Source: Cytophagales bacterium
GTDB taxonomy: Bacteria; Bacteroidota; Bacteroidia; Cytophagales; MED-G16
DNA: 9,308 nt
Assembly: GCA_029940715.1 (NCBI GenBank)
Contig: JAPYTU010000057.1
Coordinates: 1 to 9,308 of the forward strand
Reading direction: 5' to 3'
Part shown: positions 1-7,032 of the stretch, in pieces
How the letters are laid out: each line of letters starts with the position of its first letter
How positions within the stretch are numbered: the stretch's first letter is position 1
Notes under the pieces: model-generated
What the model saw: only the letters and a program-made list of their open reading frames with translations
Databases searched by the model: none
Told to the model about the DNA's origin: nothing
Program-made: the position numbers and the translations under genes

Positions 1-419
1 GCAATAGGTTCATGAATCATATAAACCTCTTTTGCACCAGCATGTTCAGCAGAATCTCTAACTGCTCTTTTTTCAACCTCAGTAATGCCTGAGGGAATAC
101 AAATTACCATTCTATGAGAGACAGGAAAAAATTTTTTTCCACCATCAATCATTTTAATCATTCCTCTAATCATGTGTTCTGCTGCATGAAAATCAGCAAT
201 AACACCATCTTTTAATGGTCTAATTGTTTTAATGTTTTCATGAGTTTTTTCATGCATTTGCATAGCTTCTGATCCAATGGCCAAAACTTTATTTGTCTTT
301 CTATCAATTGCAATTATTGATGGTTCATCAACCACAACAGATCCCTTACTAGTTATTAGAGTGTTTGCTGTCCCCAAATCAATAGCCAAATCATTATTAA
401 AATAATCAAAAAATCCCAT
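1..419 (-). CDS. mreB: MreB, rod shape-determining actin homologue (N-terminal 139 residues, cut by window edge)
   Basis: Bacterial actin homologue that polymerises on the inner face of the cytoplasmic membrane and guides the elongation machinery of the cell wall. Only the first 139 codons are present; the gene continues past the left edge (family length about 340-350 residues). The translation begins MGFFDYFNNDLAIDLGTANT, giving the actin-family phosphate-1 motif DLGTANT at about residues 14-20. It continues with DEPSIIAID (31-39), IRPLKDGVIADF (66-77) and VICIPSGITEVEKRA (105-119), all typical of MreB. The ATG at 419 is chosen because it gives the family's usual N-terminus. It lies 82 bp downstream of the purH stop, with a possible promoter of its own between. 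purH followed by mreB, and then usually mreC/mreD and a penicillin-binding protein, is a familiar Bacteroidota order; the later genes would lie outside the window. Confidence 0.95.
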   Translation of the reverse strand, partial: MGFFDYFNNDLAIDLGTANTLITSKGSVVVDEPSIIAIDRKTNKVLAIGSEAMQMHEKTHENIKTIRPLKDGVIADFHAAEHMIRGMIKMIDGGKKFFPVSHRMVICIPSGITEVEKRAVRDSAEHAGAKEVYMIHEPI

Positions 420-470
420 ACTGTAAATTTAAATAAATTAGAAAAAGAAAATATTTAATAAATTATTTTA

Positions 471-478
471 CAAAAATA
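471..478 (-). promoter_or_regulatory. Possible mreB promoter, -7 element TATTTTTG
   Basis: In the purH-mreB gap the minus strand reads TATTTTTG, an exact fit to the Bacteroidota -7 consensus TAnnTTTG. It would give a leader of about 45-50 nt before the mreB ATG. No convincing TTG -33 box stands at the expected distance upstream, and in DNA this AT-rich the motif appears by chance about once per kilobase per strand, so the call is tentative. The rest of the 82-bp gap is A/T-rich with no clear hairpin terminator, so read-through from purH into mreB remains possible. Confidence 0.35.
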
Positions 479-501
479 AGAAAATATAACTTATTGTTCT
501 A

Positions 502-2022
502 TTAATGATAAAAATGTCTTATTCCTGAAAAAATCATAGAAATATTATTTTTATCACACATTTCTATTGAAAGATTATCTTTTATAGACCCCCCTGGCTG
601 AATTATAGAACTTATGCCTGATTTAGCAGCAATTTCTACACAATCTGGAAAAGGAAAAAACGCATCTGAGGCCATAACAGATCCTTTAATAGAAAACCCG
701 AATCTTCTGGCTTTATCAATAGCAAAATTTAAGGCATCAATTCTTGATGTTTGTCCAACACCACTAGATATCATCTGTAAATTTTTTACTAAGACAATAG
801 AATTAGATTTAGAATGTTTTACAACTTTATTAGCAAATTCTAAATCTTTTAATTCCCTTTTTGATGGTATCATTTTAGTTACTCTATCCCAATTGGAATC
901 ATCATTCTTTATATTATCAACATCTTGTTCCAATCTTCCATTAAGAATGGACTTATAACTTCTTTCTTTTTTAATTGTTCGTTTTTGAACAAGAATTATT
1001 CGATTTTTTTTTGATTTTAATATAGTCAAAGCTTTTTCTTGATAGCTTGGTGCAATAATTATTTCAAAAAAAAGAGTATTCATTTTCTTAGCAGACAAAA
1101 TATCTACTTCTTTATTAGAAATTAAAACTCCACCAAAAGCAGATAATGAATCTGCAGAAAAAGCCAAATCATAAGATGAAACAACATCAAATGCTGATCC
1201 TATTCCACAAGCATTATTATGTTTTATAATAGCAAATGTTGTATCTGTAAACTCAGCTATTAATTTAATTGCAGAATCAACATCTAATAAATTATTATAT
1301 GAAAGATCTTTTCCGTGTAACTGACTAAAAACATCATTTATATTACCTTTAAAAACAGCGCTCTGATGTGGATTTTCACCATATCTAAGAATTTTTGAAT
1401 TTTCATTTTCATTTTCATTTTCATTTTCAAAAGATTCATTAAAATAATTACTTATATCTTTATCGTATTCTGTAACTAGCTTAAAAGCTTTAGAGGCATA
1501 GTTTTTTCTAAGTTCTTCATTTGTGATAAAATTATTTGACTCTAAATCTTCTAATAATTTAATGTATTGGTTTCTTGAAGAAACCACTAACACATCATCA
1601 TAATTTTTTGCTGCAGCACGAATGAGAGATACTCCCCCAATATCAATTTTTTCGATTATTTCATTCTTATCTTTTATCTTTATAACTGTTTCTTTAAAAG
1701 GATATAGATCAACAATAACTAAATTAATTTTAGGTATATCATGAGTTTTTTGATCTATAAGGTCTTGTTTATTAGAACTTCTTGAGAGAATAGATCCAAA
1801 AATTTTAGGATGAAGTGTTTTAACTCTTCCACCAAGGATTGAAGGATAACCAGTTAAAGATTCAACAGATTTTACTGGAATATCTAAATTTTCTATAAAC
1901 TTTTTAGTTCCACCAGTAGAATAAATGGTTATTCCTTTTCGAAAAAGAGCCATACAAACCTCAGAAATTCCCTCTTTATTAAACACAGAAATTAAAGCAG
2001 ATTCTATTTTCAATTTTTTCAT
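502..2022 (-). CDS. purH: PurH, bifunctional AICAR formyltransferase / IMP cyclohydrolase
   Basis: Cytoplasmic enzyme for the last two steps of de novo IMP synthesis: formyl transfer from 10-formyl-tetrahydrofolate to AICAR, then ring closure to IMP. The N-terminal cyclohydrolase (MGS-like) domain covers about residues 1-195 and shows YSTGGT (34-39) and ILGGRVKTLHPKIFG (62-76). The AICAR transformylase domain covers about 210-506, with KHNNACG (267-273, holding the catalytic Lys-His pair), SAFGG (294-298), VKHSKSNS (401-408, with the conserved Asn) and a C-terminus ASDAFFPFPDCVE...IQPGGS typical of Bacteroidota. Length 506 fits the family (about 510-530). I start at ATG 2022; an in-frame TTG two codons upstream (2028) is possible but less likely. 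The start lies 14 bp after the purN stop. The interdomain linker (199-208) is an odd (Glu-Asn)x5 tract from a hexanucleotide repeat. Confidence 0.97.
   Translation of the reverse strand: MKKLKIESALISVFNKEGISEVCMALFRKGITIYSTGGTKKFIENLDIPVKSVESLTGYPSILGGRVKTLHPKIFGSILSRSSNKQDLIDQKTHDIPKINLVIVDLYPFKETVIKIKDKNEIIEKIDIGGVSLIRAAAKNYDDVLVVSSRNQYIKLLEDLESNNFITNEELRKNYASKAFKLVTEYDKDISNYFNESFENENENENENSKILRYGENPHQSAVFKGNINDVFSQLHGKDLSYNNLLDVDSAIKLIAEFTDTTFAIIKHNNACGIGSAFDVVSSYDLAFSADSLSAFGGVLISNKEVDILSAKKMNTLFFEIIIAPSYQEKALTILKSKKNRIILVQKRTIKKERSYKSILNGRLEQDVDNIKNDDSNWDRVTKMIPSKRELKDLEFANKVVKHSKSNSIVLVKNLQMISSGVGQTSRIDALNFAIDKARRFGFSIKGSVMASDAFFPFPDCVEIAAKSGISSIIQPGGSIKDNLSIEMCDKNNISMIFSGIRHFYH
1400..1429 (+). 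repeat. In-frame hexanucleotide repeat (TTTTCA)x5 inside purH
   Basis: Five perfect tandem copies of TTTTCA on the plus strand, read on the purH strand as (GAAAAT)x5, that is (Glu-Asn)x5. It falls between the cyclohydrolase and transformylase domains, where length changes should be tolerated. A gain or loss of whole units keeps the reading frame, so slippage would change linker length without breaking the gene. Confidence 0.9.
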
Positions 2023-2036
2023 CCTCAAAAGTAATA

Positions 2037-2609
2037 TTATAATTTATTTAAAATGTATTTTTCAATAATTTGAGGAAAAAATTTATACTCTAATTCATGA
2101 ATTCTAGAACTCAAACTTTCCAATGTTTCATCTGAATTAATAGAAATGGATTTTTGAAAAATTATTTTTCCCTTATCATATTCTTCATTAACAAGATGAA
2201 TAGTTATTCCTGAACTATTGTCCCCTGATTTAAGAACGGAATTATGTACATTATCTCCGTAATATCCCTTGCCTCCATAATTTGGTAATAATGCTGGATG
2301 AATGTTTATAATTCTATTTTTATAATGTCTAACAAGATTTAATGGAATAAGATTCATAAATCCAGCAAGTACAATGTGAGTAGTTGAAGTCTTTTTTAAG
2401 TAATTATATACACTTCCGTCTTTCAATTCAGCATTGGATATAATTTTTGTCGATACTTTATATTTGTGTGCTCTCTCCAAAACAAAAGCATCTTTGTTAT
2501 TACAAACAACCAATGTAATTTTAATGTTATTATTACCCATAAAATATTTAATAATATTTTCAACATTTGAGCCATTACCAGAAGCAAATAATGTAACATT
2601 ATGTACCAT
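2037..2609 (-). CDS. purN: PurN, phosphoribosylglycinamide (GAR) formyltransferase
   Basis: Cytoplasmic folate-dependent enzyme that transfers the formyl group of 10-formyl-tetrahydrofolate to GAR, giving FGAR, the third step of purine synthesis. The 190-residue protein is full length for the family. It has the N-terminal nucleotide-binding loop ASGNGSN (9-15), the catalytic core INIHPALLPNYGGKG (101-115, with Asn102 and His104) and GITIHLVNEEYDKGKII (134-150, with Asp145), so the Asn-His-Asp catalytic set is intact. The YGGKGYYG wording resembles Bacteroidota PurN. The ATG at 2609 is the only start that keeps the loop; it lies 6 bp after the ccmF stop, and purH follows 14 bp downstream. Two folate-dependent purine enzymes therefore sit side by side at the tail of a cytochrome c maturation operon. 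Confidence 0.96.
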   Translation of the reverse strand: MVHNVTLFASGNGSNVENIIKYFMGNNNIKITLVVCNNKDAFVLERAHKYKVSTKIISNAELKDGSVYNYLKKTSTTHIVLAGFMNLIPLNLVRHYKNRIINIHPALLPNYGGKGYYGDNVHNSVLKSGDNSSGITIHLVNEEYDKGKIIFQKSISINSDETLESLSSRIHELEYKFFPQIIEKYILNKL

Positions 2610-2615
2610 TTACAA

Positions 2616-5114
2616 TTAACGTTTAATTCTAAAGAGGGATAAAAATAAGCCAAATAATAAAACAAAAAATCCTAACCATAATAAATTAATAAGAGGTTTT
2701 TGAACTGCTTCAATTATTACCCAATTTTTTTGGGTTGTTTGAAACGTGATCTTAAAACTTTGAGAATCAGGAATAATTTCAGACAAATAAATTTTAATTC
2801 CTAAGTCATCAATTATATCAGGAATTAAACCCACCTTATTATCTTCAATAATATATACTGGCTTAGCTATATATTCTTGATTATTTGCCATTATGTTAAT
2901 ACTAGCCTCAACTGTAAACCTATTTTTATTATTAATATTTTTTGTTGTTATTTTTTCAAGAACAGAAACATAATCATTTAAAAAAAATGTTTCATCTATT
3001 TTAACTACAATTGAGTCTTTTTCTTTCCATACAATTTCTTGCTTAGGATCAGGAAACGTTCTTACATGAACATAGAGATCTTCTATAAAATTATTTTTTA
3101 TATCAGGAGAAAATACTATCATATCAGAGTTTGGATCTGTCTGAACTTTAGGGAATAAATTAAACTCATCGTCACCATAACCATCATCATCAAAACCTTT
3201 CCTTTTGTTAGTGAATTTCAATTCAAAATACGTAATATCTTGGTTTTCTACTTCAACAGTATCGTTCTCAAAAATTGTATTGCCATTTAAATCAACATCT
3301 TTTTTTAAAATGTATTGATTTAATAAAGGAATATATTCTAAATAATTTTCATTTAAATATCCTGAATAATTCTTTAATTGTTTCCTCTTACCAAGATACT
3401 CTACATCATACTTCCCTATTTTCCTTTTTTCATTAAGAAACAAAAGCATGTTATTTTGATTAACTTCATCTGGAAAATCATTATTCCAAACTAATCCAGT
3501 ATAATTCTGTGAAACAATTGATGAGTAACCTGAAGAAAACAAAATTCCTATTAACATTATTGCCACTCCAATATGAGAAATGGAAGCCGAAGAAATAAAA
3601 TTCCTATTTTTAAAAAAATATAACAAAACACTACCATTAGAAAAAATAGAAAAGAAAGAAGAAAATAATAATATCATATACGAAATATTATTTACAGGAT
3701 AGAACAAAATGACAAATGAAGATATCAGCATTGTAAGTATCAATGGTCGAGAAATAAGTTTAATCAATTTTTCAGATTTTTTTCCTTTCCACCATAACGT
3801 TTGAGCTAATCCCGAAAGAATAGCGATAGTTGATGCAAACCATATTTGTGCATTAGAATAAAAAAGTTCTTTTTGTACAGGGGGTGCAATGTTAGAAAAT
3901 CCTCCAAAAAATCCAACAATTGAATTATAGACAGGAATAGAGGTAGGGAATATTACCTGAAATGCCATAAGAAGTAATGTAAAAACACCAATAAACAACC
4001 AAAAATCAGCAGAATATTTTTTTATTTCTTTTTCTGAAGTTGGTATGGTTTTCCATCTTTTAATTAAATAATAAGTGCTAATAAAAATAAATGAGAATAA
4101 GTATAATAATAGTTGACCACTGAGTCCAAGATCAGTAAAAGAATGAACAGAACTATCCCCAAGAATTCCACTTCTTGTTAAAAAAGTTGAGTAAAGAATC
4201 AATAAAAAACTTAATATTGAAAGTATCAAAGAAAGTTTGTAGTTGTCTTGATTTTTTTGCGTTAATACTATGGAATGAAAACTTGCTATAAGAAATAACC
4301 ATGGTACATAAACAGCATTTTCTACAGGATCCCAATTCCAATAACCCCCAAAATTTAAAGTTTCATATGCCCAATAAGCTCCCATCATTATTCCAATTCC
4401 CAAAATTATAGTTGATACAATTAGAGACTTCTTTGCAGGTTCAATCCATCCTATATAATCTGCTAAACGCAAAGAAGAAATTGCATATGCAAAGGGAATA
4501 ACACATAAAGCAAAACCAAGAAATAAAGTTGGAGGATGAATTACCATCCAATAATTCTGAAGTAAAGGATTAAGACCTGTTCCATCTTCAGGAATAAAAT
4601 CTGGATTTAACTGAAATATAGGAGCAGCAATAGCATCTTTTAAAAGAATAAAAGGTGAGCTTCCAATTTTTATATCAAATAAATTAATACCCAGGACCAT
4701 AGATGTTAAAAATAATTGCATTACACCAATAACAATCATTACTGAAGTATTCCACTTCGATACTGGTTTATTAATAAATATAATTCCAATAACTATGTTC
4801 CAAAATATCCACAATAAAAATGAGCCTTCTTGACCTTCCCAAAATGAAGATATTTTATAATAAATAGGTAACTCTTGAGAAGAATGTTGAAAAACATAAT
4901 AATACTCAAATCTATTATTTATTATCAAATAATAGATTACAATAAAGATTCCAACAATAAAAAATGAATGAATATAAAAAGTTAAAGACCCAAACCTAAA
5001 CCATTCTATTTTATTTTTTGATTTTTCAGAAATTAAAAAACTTATAATGAAAACAAAAGAGAAAACAAAAGATGAAACTACAAAAAAATGACCAATATTT
5101 CCAGCTGCAAACAT
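2616..5114 (-). CDS. ccmF: CcmF, System I cytochrome c heme lyase component (large form)
   Basis: Polytopic inner-membrane protein of the CcmF/CcsA heme-handling family. It receives heme from CcmE and attaches it to apocytochrome c on the outer side of the membrane. Many hydrophobic segments fill residues 1-530. Family signatures are GHF near the N-terminus (8-10), FWEGQEGSFLLW (91-102), HPPTLFLGF (193-201), the tryptophan-rich WWD-type signature GGYWNWDPVENAVYVPW (256-272), H280, RSGILGDSSVHSF (314-326) and SHIGVAIMLIG (513-523). His193, His324, His280 and His514 match in order the four conserved heme-linked histidines of E. coli CcmF. Residues about 540-800 form a long soluble, probably periplasmic domain before a last membrane helix (about 808-827). 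At 832 residues it is much longer than E. coli CcmF (about 650), mostly because of that domain; larger forms are, as I recall, usual in Bacteroidota. An acidic stretch at 642-650 is unusual. The start follows ccmE by 8 bp. Confidence 0.95.
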   Translation of the reverse strand: MFAAGNIGHFFVVSSFVFSFVFIISFLISEKSKNKIEWFRFGSLTFYIHSFFIVGIFIVIYYLIINNRFEYYYVFQHSSQELPIYYKISSFWEGQEGSFLLWIFWNIVIGIIFINKPVSKWNTSVMIVIGVMQLFLTSMVLGINLFDIKIGSSPFILLKDAIAAPIFQLNPDFIPEDGTGLNPLLQNYWMVIHPPTLFLGFALCVIPFAYAISSLRLADYIGWIEPAKKSLIVSTIILGIGIMMGAYWAYETLNFGGYWNWDPVENAVYVPWLFLIASFHSIVLTQKNQDNYKLSLILSILSFLLILYSTFLTRSGILGDSSVHSFTDLGLSGQLLLYLFSFIFISTYYLIKRWKTIPTSEKEIKKYSADFWLFIGVFTLLLMAFQVIFPTSIPVYNSIVGFFGGFSNIAPPVQKELFYSNAQIWFASTIAILSGLAQTLWWKGKKSEKLIKLISRPLILTMLISSFVILFYPVNNISYMILLFSSFFSIFSNGSVLLYFFKNRNFISSASISHIGVAIMLIGILFSSGYSSIVSQNYTGLVWNNDFPDEVNQNNMLLFLNEKRKIGKYDVEYLGKRKQLKNYSGYLNENYLEYIPLLNQYILKKDVDLNGNTIFENDTVEVENQDITYFELKFTNKRKGFDDDGYGDDEFNLFPKVQTDPNSDMIVFSPDIKNNFIEDLYVHVRTFPDPKQEIVWKEKDSIVVKIDETFFLNDYVSVLEKITTKNINNKNRFTVEASINIMANNQEYIAKPVYIIEDNKVGLIPDIIDDLGIKIYLSEIIPDSQSFKITFQTTQKNWVIIEAVQKPLINLLWLGFFVLLFGLFLSLFRIKR

Positions 5115-5122
5115 CTATAAAA

Positions 5123-5527
5123 TTATAATTTAATGTTATTTTCTGTATACTTTGAAGGGCATTTTAATAAAATTTCATTTGCAATAAAACTTTCTTCATT
5201 ATAAGAACCTATAACCACAATTTGTTCTGATAATAAAAAATCTGGAGGCATTGGTTCTCCATAAAAAACACTTTCTATTTTTCCATTTTTATCTATCATA
5301 TCAAAAGAAAAACTTAATTTATTTTTACTATTCATTAAACCCTGAATTTCATTATTTTCATTTTTATTAAGCTGTCCAACAATATGAATCTTAGAACTAT
5401 TTCCTATATTAAACATTGATCTAGCTTCTGAAAAAGAAACATAAGTACTTGCATCTCCAAAAGTTGTTATAATTATAATTATAACTATGCTTATAAAAAC
5501 TATAGAAATAGCATAAGAGTTTTTCAT
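5123..5527 (-). CDS. ccmE: CcmE, periplasmic heme chaperone, CXXXY variant
   Basis: Membrane-anchored heme chaperone that binds heme covalently when loaded by CcmC (with CcmD) and passes it to CcmF. It has one N-terminal membrane anchor (about residues 5-22) and then a soluble OB-fold-like domain with IHIVGQL (47-53), VFYGEPMPPDF (87-97) and VVIGSY (104-109). The C-terminal heme-attachment motif reads LLKCPSKYTEN: Cys123 takes the place of the usual heme-binding histidine and Tyr127 is kept (CXXXY instead of HXXXY). Such CcmE proteins are known from archaea and Desulfovibrio in Ccm systems lacking CcmH, so this is a real variant and not a broken gene. At 134 residues it is slightly short, ending seven residues after the tyrosine. 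Its ATG overlaps the stop of the ccmD-like gene by 4 bp (ATGA), indicating coupled translation. Confidence 0.93.
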   Translation of the reverse strand: MKNSYAISIVFISIVIIIIITTFGDASTYVSFSEARSMFNIGNSSKIHIVGQLNKNENNEIQGLMNSKNKLSFSFDMIDKNGKIESVFYGEPMPPDFLLSEQIVVIGSYNEESFIANEILLKCPSKYTENNIKL

Positions 5528-5706
5528 TTTTTATTTTGTTCTATTTTATCAATTTTTTTTTCTATTCTAAACATATAGTAAAATAACGCTAAGAGAATCA
5601 ACAAAAAAATTATTACTACTACATATATTTTTCCTTCGCTCCTCAATGTATCTGCCATACTAACTTGCTGTGCTATCAAATTGATTTGAATAATCATATT
5701 TATCAT
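5524..5706 (-). CDS. ccmD: CcmD-like small membrane protein of the cytochrome c maturation operon
   Basis: A 60-residue protein between ccmC and ccmE, exactly where ccmD stands in System I operons. CcmD is a small membrane protein that helps release holo-CcmE from the CcmC complex. Here a short hydrophobic N-terminus ending near AQQ (12-14) is followed by MADTLRSEGKIYVVV, one clear membrane helix (about 27-46) and a lysine-rich cytoplasmic tail (48-60). The LRSEGKIYVVV wording resembles the Bacteroidota CcmD family; similarity to E. coli CcmD is limited to size and topology. The start is uncertain: ATG codons lie at 5706, 5697 and 5658. I keep 5706, 7 bp after the ccmC stop, because the hydrophobic leader looks like the signal-type segment I recall in Bacteroidota homologues. 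Confidence 0.8.
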   Translation of the reverse strand: MINMIIQINLIAQQVSMADTLRSEGKIYVVVIIFLLILLALFYYMFRIEKKIDKIEQNKK

Positions 5707-5713
5707 ATTTTTA

Positions 5714-6355
5714 TTATTTATTTAAAAATTTTATTCTAACTCTAATATTAGTAATCCAAATACCAAATAATATAAACCCTATAACCGAAGGATAAAAAAC
5801 TACTCTTAACTGTGAATTCATATCATACACATTAAATCCAGGATTTCCACCATTACCCGGATGTAAAGAATCAGTCATTCTAGGTAAAATAAATATCAAA
5901 GGAATAAGCATCGCAAAAGCAAAAATATTATAGACGGAAGAAATTTTAGCTTTTTTCAATTCATCTTTAACAGATCCTCTTAAAACAAAATAAGAAAAAT
6001 AAATAAGAAGCCCTAATGCAGAACCATTTAGCTTAGGGTCATTTGTCCAATATGTTCCCCAAGTAAATTTAGCCCACAACATCCCCGATATTATTCCCAG
6101 CATTCCAAAAAAAACACCAACATTTGCATATTCATTTGATTTTATATCATAATTTATTCTCCCTTTGGAAATATAATAATAAGAGTTTATAGCTGAAATA
6201 AACAAAAGGAAAATCATTGTAAACCACATAGGAACATGAAAAAACAATACACGAATAGCTTCATTTAAAATTGGAAGTGCAGGAACATCAAATAAGAAGC
6301 CTGCTATCGTAACATATACTAGCAGAAAAACACAGATGATTTTAATCCATTTCAT
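5714..6355 (-). CDS. ccmC: CcmC, heme-handling protein that loads heme onto CcmE
   Basis: Inner-membrane protein of the CcmC/CcmF/CcsA family that presents heme at the outer face and drives its covalent attachment to CcmE. The 213-residue sequence has about six membrane segments. The first conserved histidine lies in FFHVPMW (His40) and the second in SLHPG (His165). Between them is the tryptophan-rich WWD-type signature LWAKFTWGTYWTNDPKLNG (93-111). Its central positions read TYWTND instead of the proteobacterial TWWVWD, a difference I take to be lineage-specific. Length is close to the family norm (about 220-245). It starts 3 bp after the ccmB stop and is followed by the ccmD-like gene after 7 bp. 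Confidence 0.94.
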   Translation of the reverse strand: MKWIKIICVFLLVYVTIAGFLFDVPALPILNEAIRVLFFHVPMWFTMIFLLFISAINSYYYISKGRINYDIKSNEYANVGVFFGMLGIISGMLWAKFTWGTYWTNDPKLNGSALGLLIYFSYFVLRGSVKDELKKAKISSVYNIFAFAMLIPLIFILPRMTDSLHPGNGGNPGFNVYDMNSQLRVVFYPSVIGFILFGIWITNIRVRIKFLNK

Positions 6356-6358
6356 ATC

Positions 6359-7021
6359 TTAATTTCTCCATAAATAAGCAAATAATATTTTCGATAATGA
6401 TAATGTTATAACATTTAACAAAATTAAAAGATAGATATCATCTTGTACCAGATTCCAGGAAAAATTTGAAGCAGAAATTTTCGTAATCTTTATCAAAATT
6501 AATAATATAGGTAAAATAATAGGGAAACTTAGAACACTCATTATAGAAGAATTATTTCTCACCTGATAACTAATTGCTGAAACTAAGGTCAAACAATTAG
6601 AAATACTGAACGAACCCACAACAAGAATAAAATAAAAAAATAAATATGATTCTATAAAACTTCCTATAAGTAAAGAATAAAAACCGAATGCTATAAAACA
6701 TAATATTATTAAATAAAAAAAATTATATAACAACTTAGAGAATATTAATTCTGTTGGGGATAAAAGAAAATAATAATAATAATCTCTTTTTTTTGACTCA
6801 TGAAGAAAACTCTTTGAGATAGAAGTTATTGATCCAAACAAAATAAGAACCCAAAACAAAGAAACCCAAGTACTTAAATCTTTTATTCCGACAGATCCAA
6901 ATGAAAGATATACCACAAAAATTGATGATACTAAATACAATGCCACCGAAAAAAAGAGGTGTCCTTGACTTAAATCAATTTTTAAATCTTTACTTACAAT
7001 TATGAAAATTTTCTTTAGCAT
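6359..7021 (-). CDS. ccmB: CcmB, membrane subunit of the Ccm ABC transporter
   Basis: Membrane subunit of the CcmAB ABC complex; CcmA hydrolyses ATP to release holo-CcmE from CcmC/CcmD. The sequence is 220 residues, the same length as E. coli CcmB, with about six hydrophobic segments. Recognisable features are the N-terminal amphipathic stretch before the first helix, FWVLILFGSITSISKSFLHE (56-75), the LLSPTELIFSKLLYN loop (86-100), and SFPIILPILL (165-174), which matches the conserved L-P-x(4)-P helix of the family. The first gene of the block, it starts at ATG 7021, only 42 bp from the divergent cysC. No ccmA lies beside it, although its product needs an ATPase partner, so ccmA is presumably elsewhere in the genome. 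Confidence 0.9.
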   Translation of the reverse strand: MLKKIFIIVSKDLKIDLSQGHLFFSVALYLVSSIFVVYLSFGSVGIKDLSTWVSLFWVLILFGSITSISKSFLHESKKRDYYYYFLLSPTELIFSKLLYNFFYLIILCFIAFGFYSLLIGSFIESYLFFYFILVVGSFSISNCLTLVSAISYQVRNNSSIMSVLSFPIILPILLILIKITKISASNFSWNLVQDDIYLLILLNVITLSLSKILFAYLWRN

Positions 7022-7022
7022 A

Positions 7023-7032
7023 TTTGTACAAA
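7023..7032. promoter_or_regulatory. Perfect palindrome TTTGTACAAA in the divergent ccmB/cysC region
   Basis: A 10-bp perfect inverted repeat lies just upstream of the ccmB start and overlaps the proposed -7 element of ccmB. A plus-strand half-match to a -7 box (CATATTTG, 7019-7026) for cysC overlaps it too. The placement would suit an operator acting on both directions, but it fits no regulator I can name and could be chance in A/T-rich DNA. Confidence 0.25.

Noticed and set aside
614..958. A 114-codon open frame on the plus strand, antisense to purH
   Set aside because: It lies entirely opposite the well-conserved C-terminal part of PurH, matches no family I recognise and has no start context; it is an antisense shadow of a real gene.
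2026..2033. TACTTTTG on the minus strand just before purH, an exact TAnnTTTG match
   Set aside because: It ends only 3 bp before the purH ATG, no -33 TTG stands at a usable distance (the nearest is about 29 bp upstream), and the purN-purH gap is only 14 bp inside an apparent operon; chance occurrence is likely in such AT-rich DNA.
2423..2665. Open frames on both strands across the purN start and the ccmF end
   Set aside because: Both overlap the purN start and the ccmF C-terminal codons, whose protein motifs are clear, and the translations show no family features.
5147..5161. Loss of the CcmE histidine as a sign of a pseudogene
   Set aside because: The frame is intact, Tyr127 is conserved, the neighbours are intact, and CXXXY is a known functional CcmE variant.
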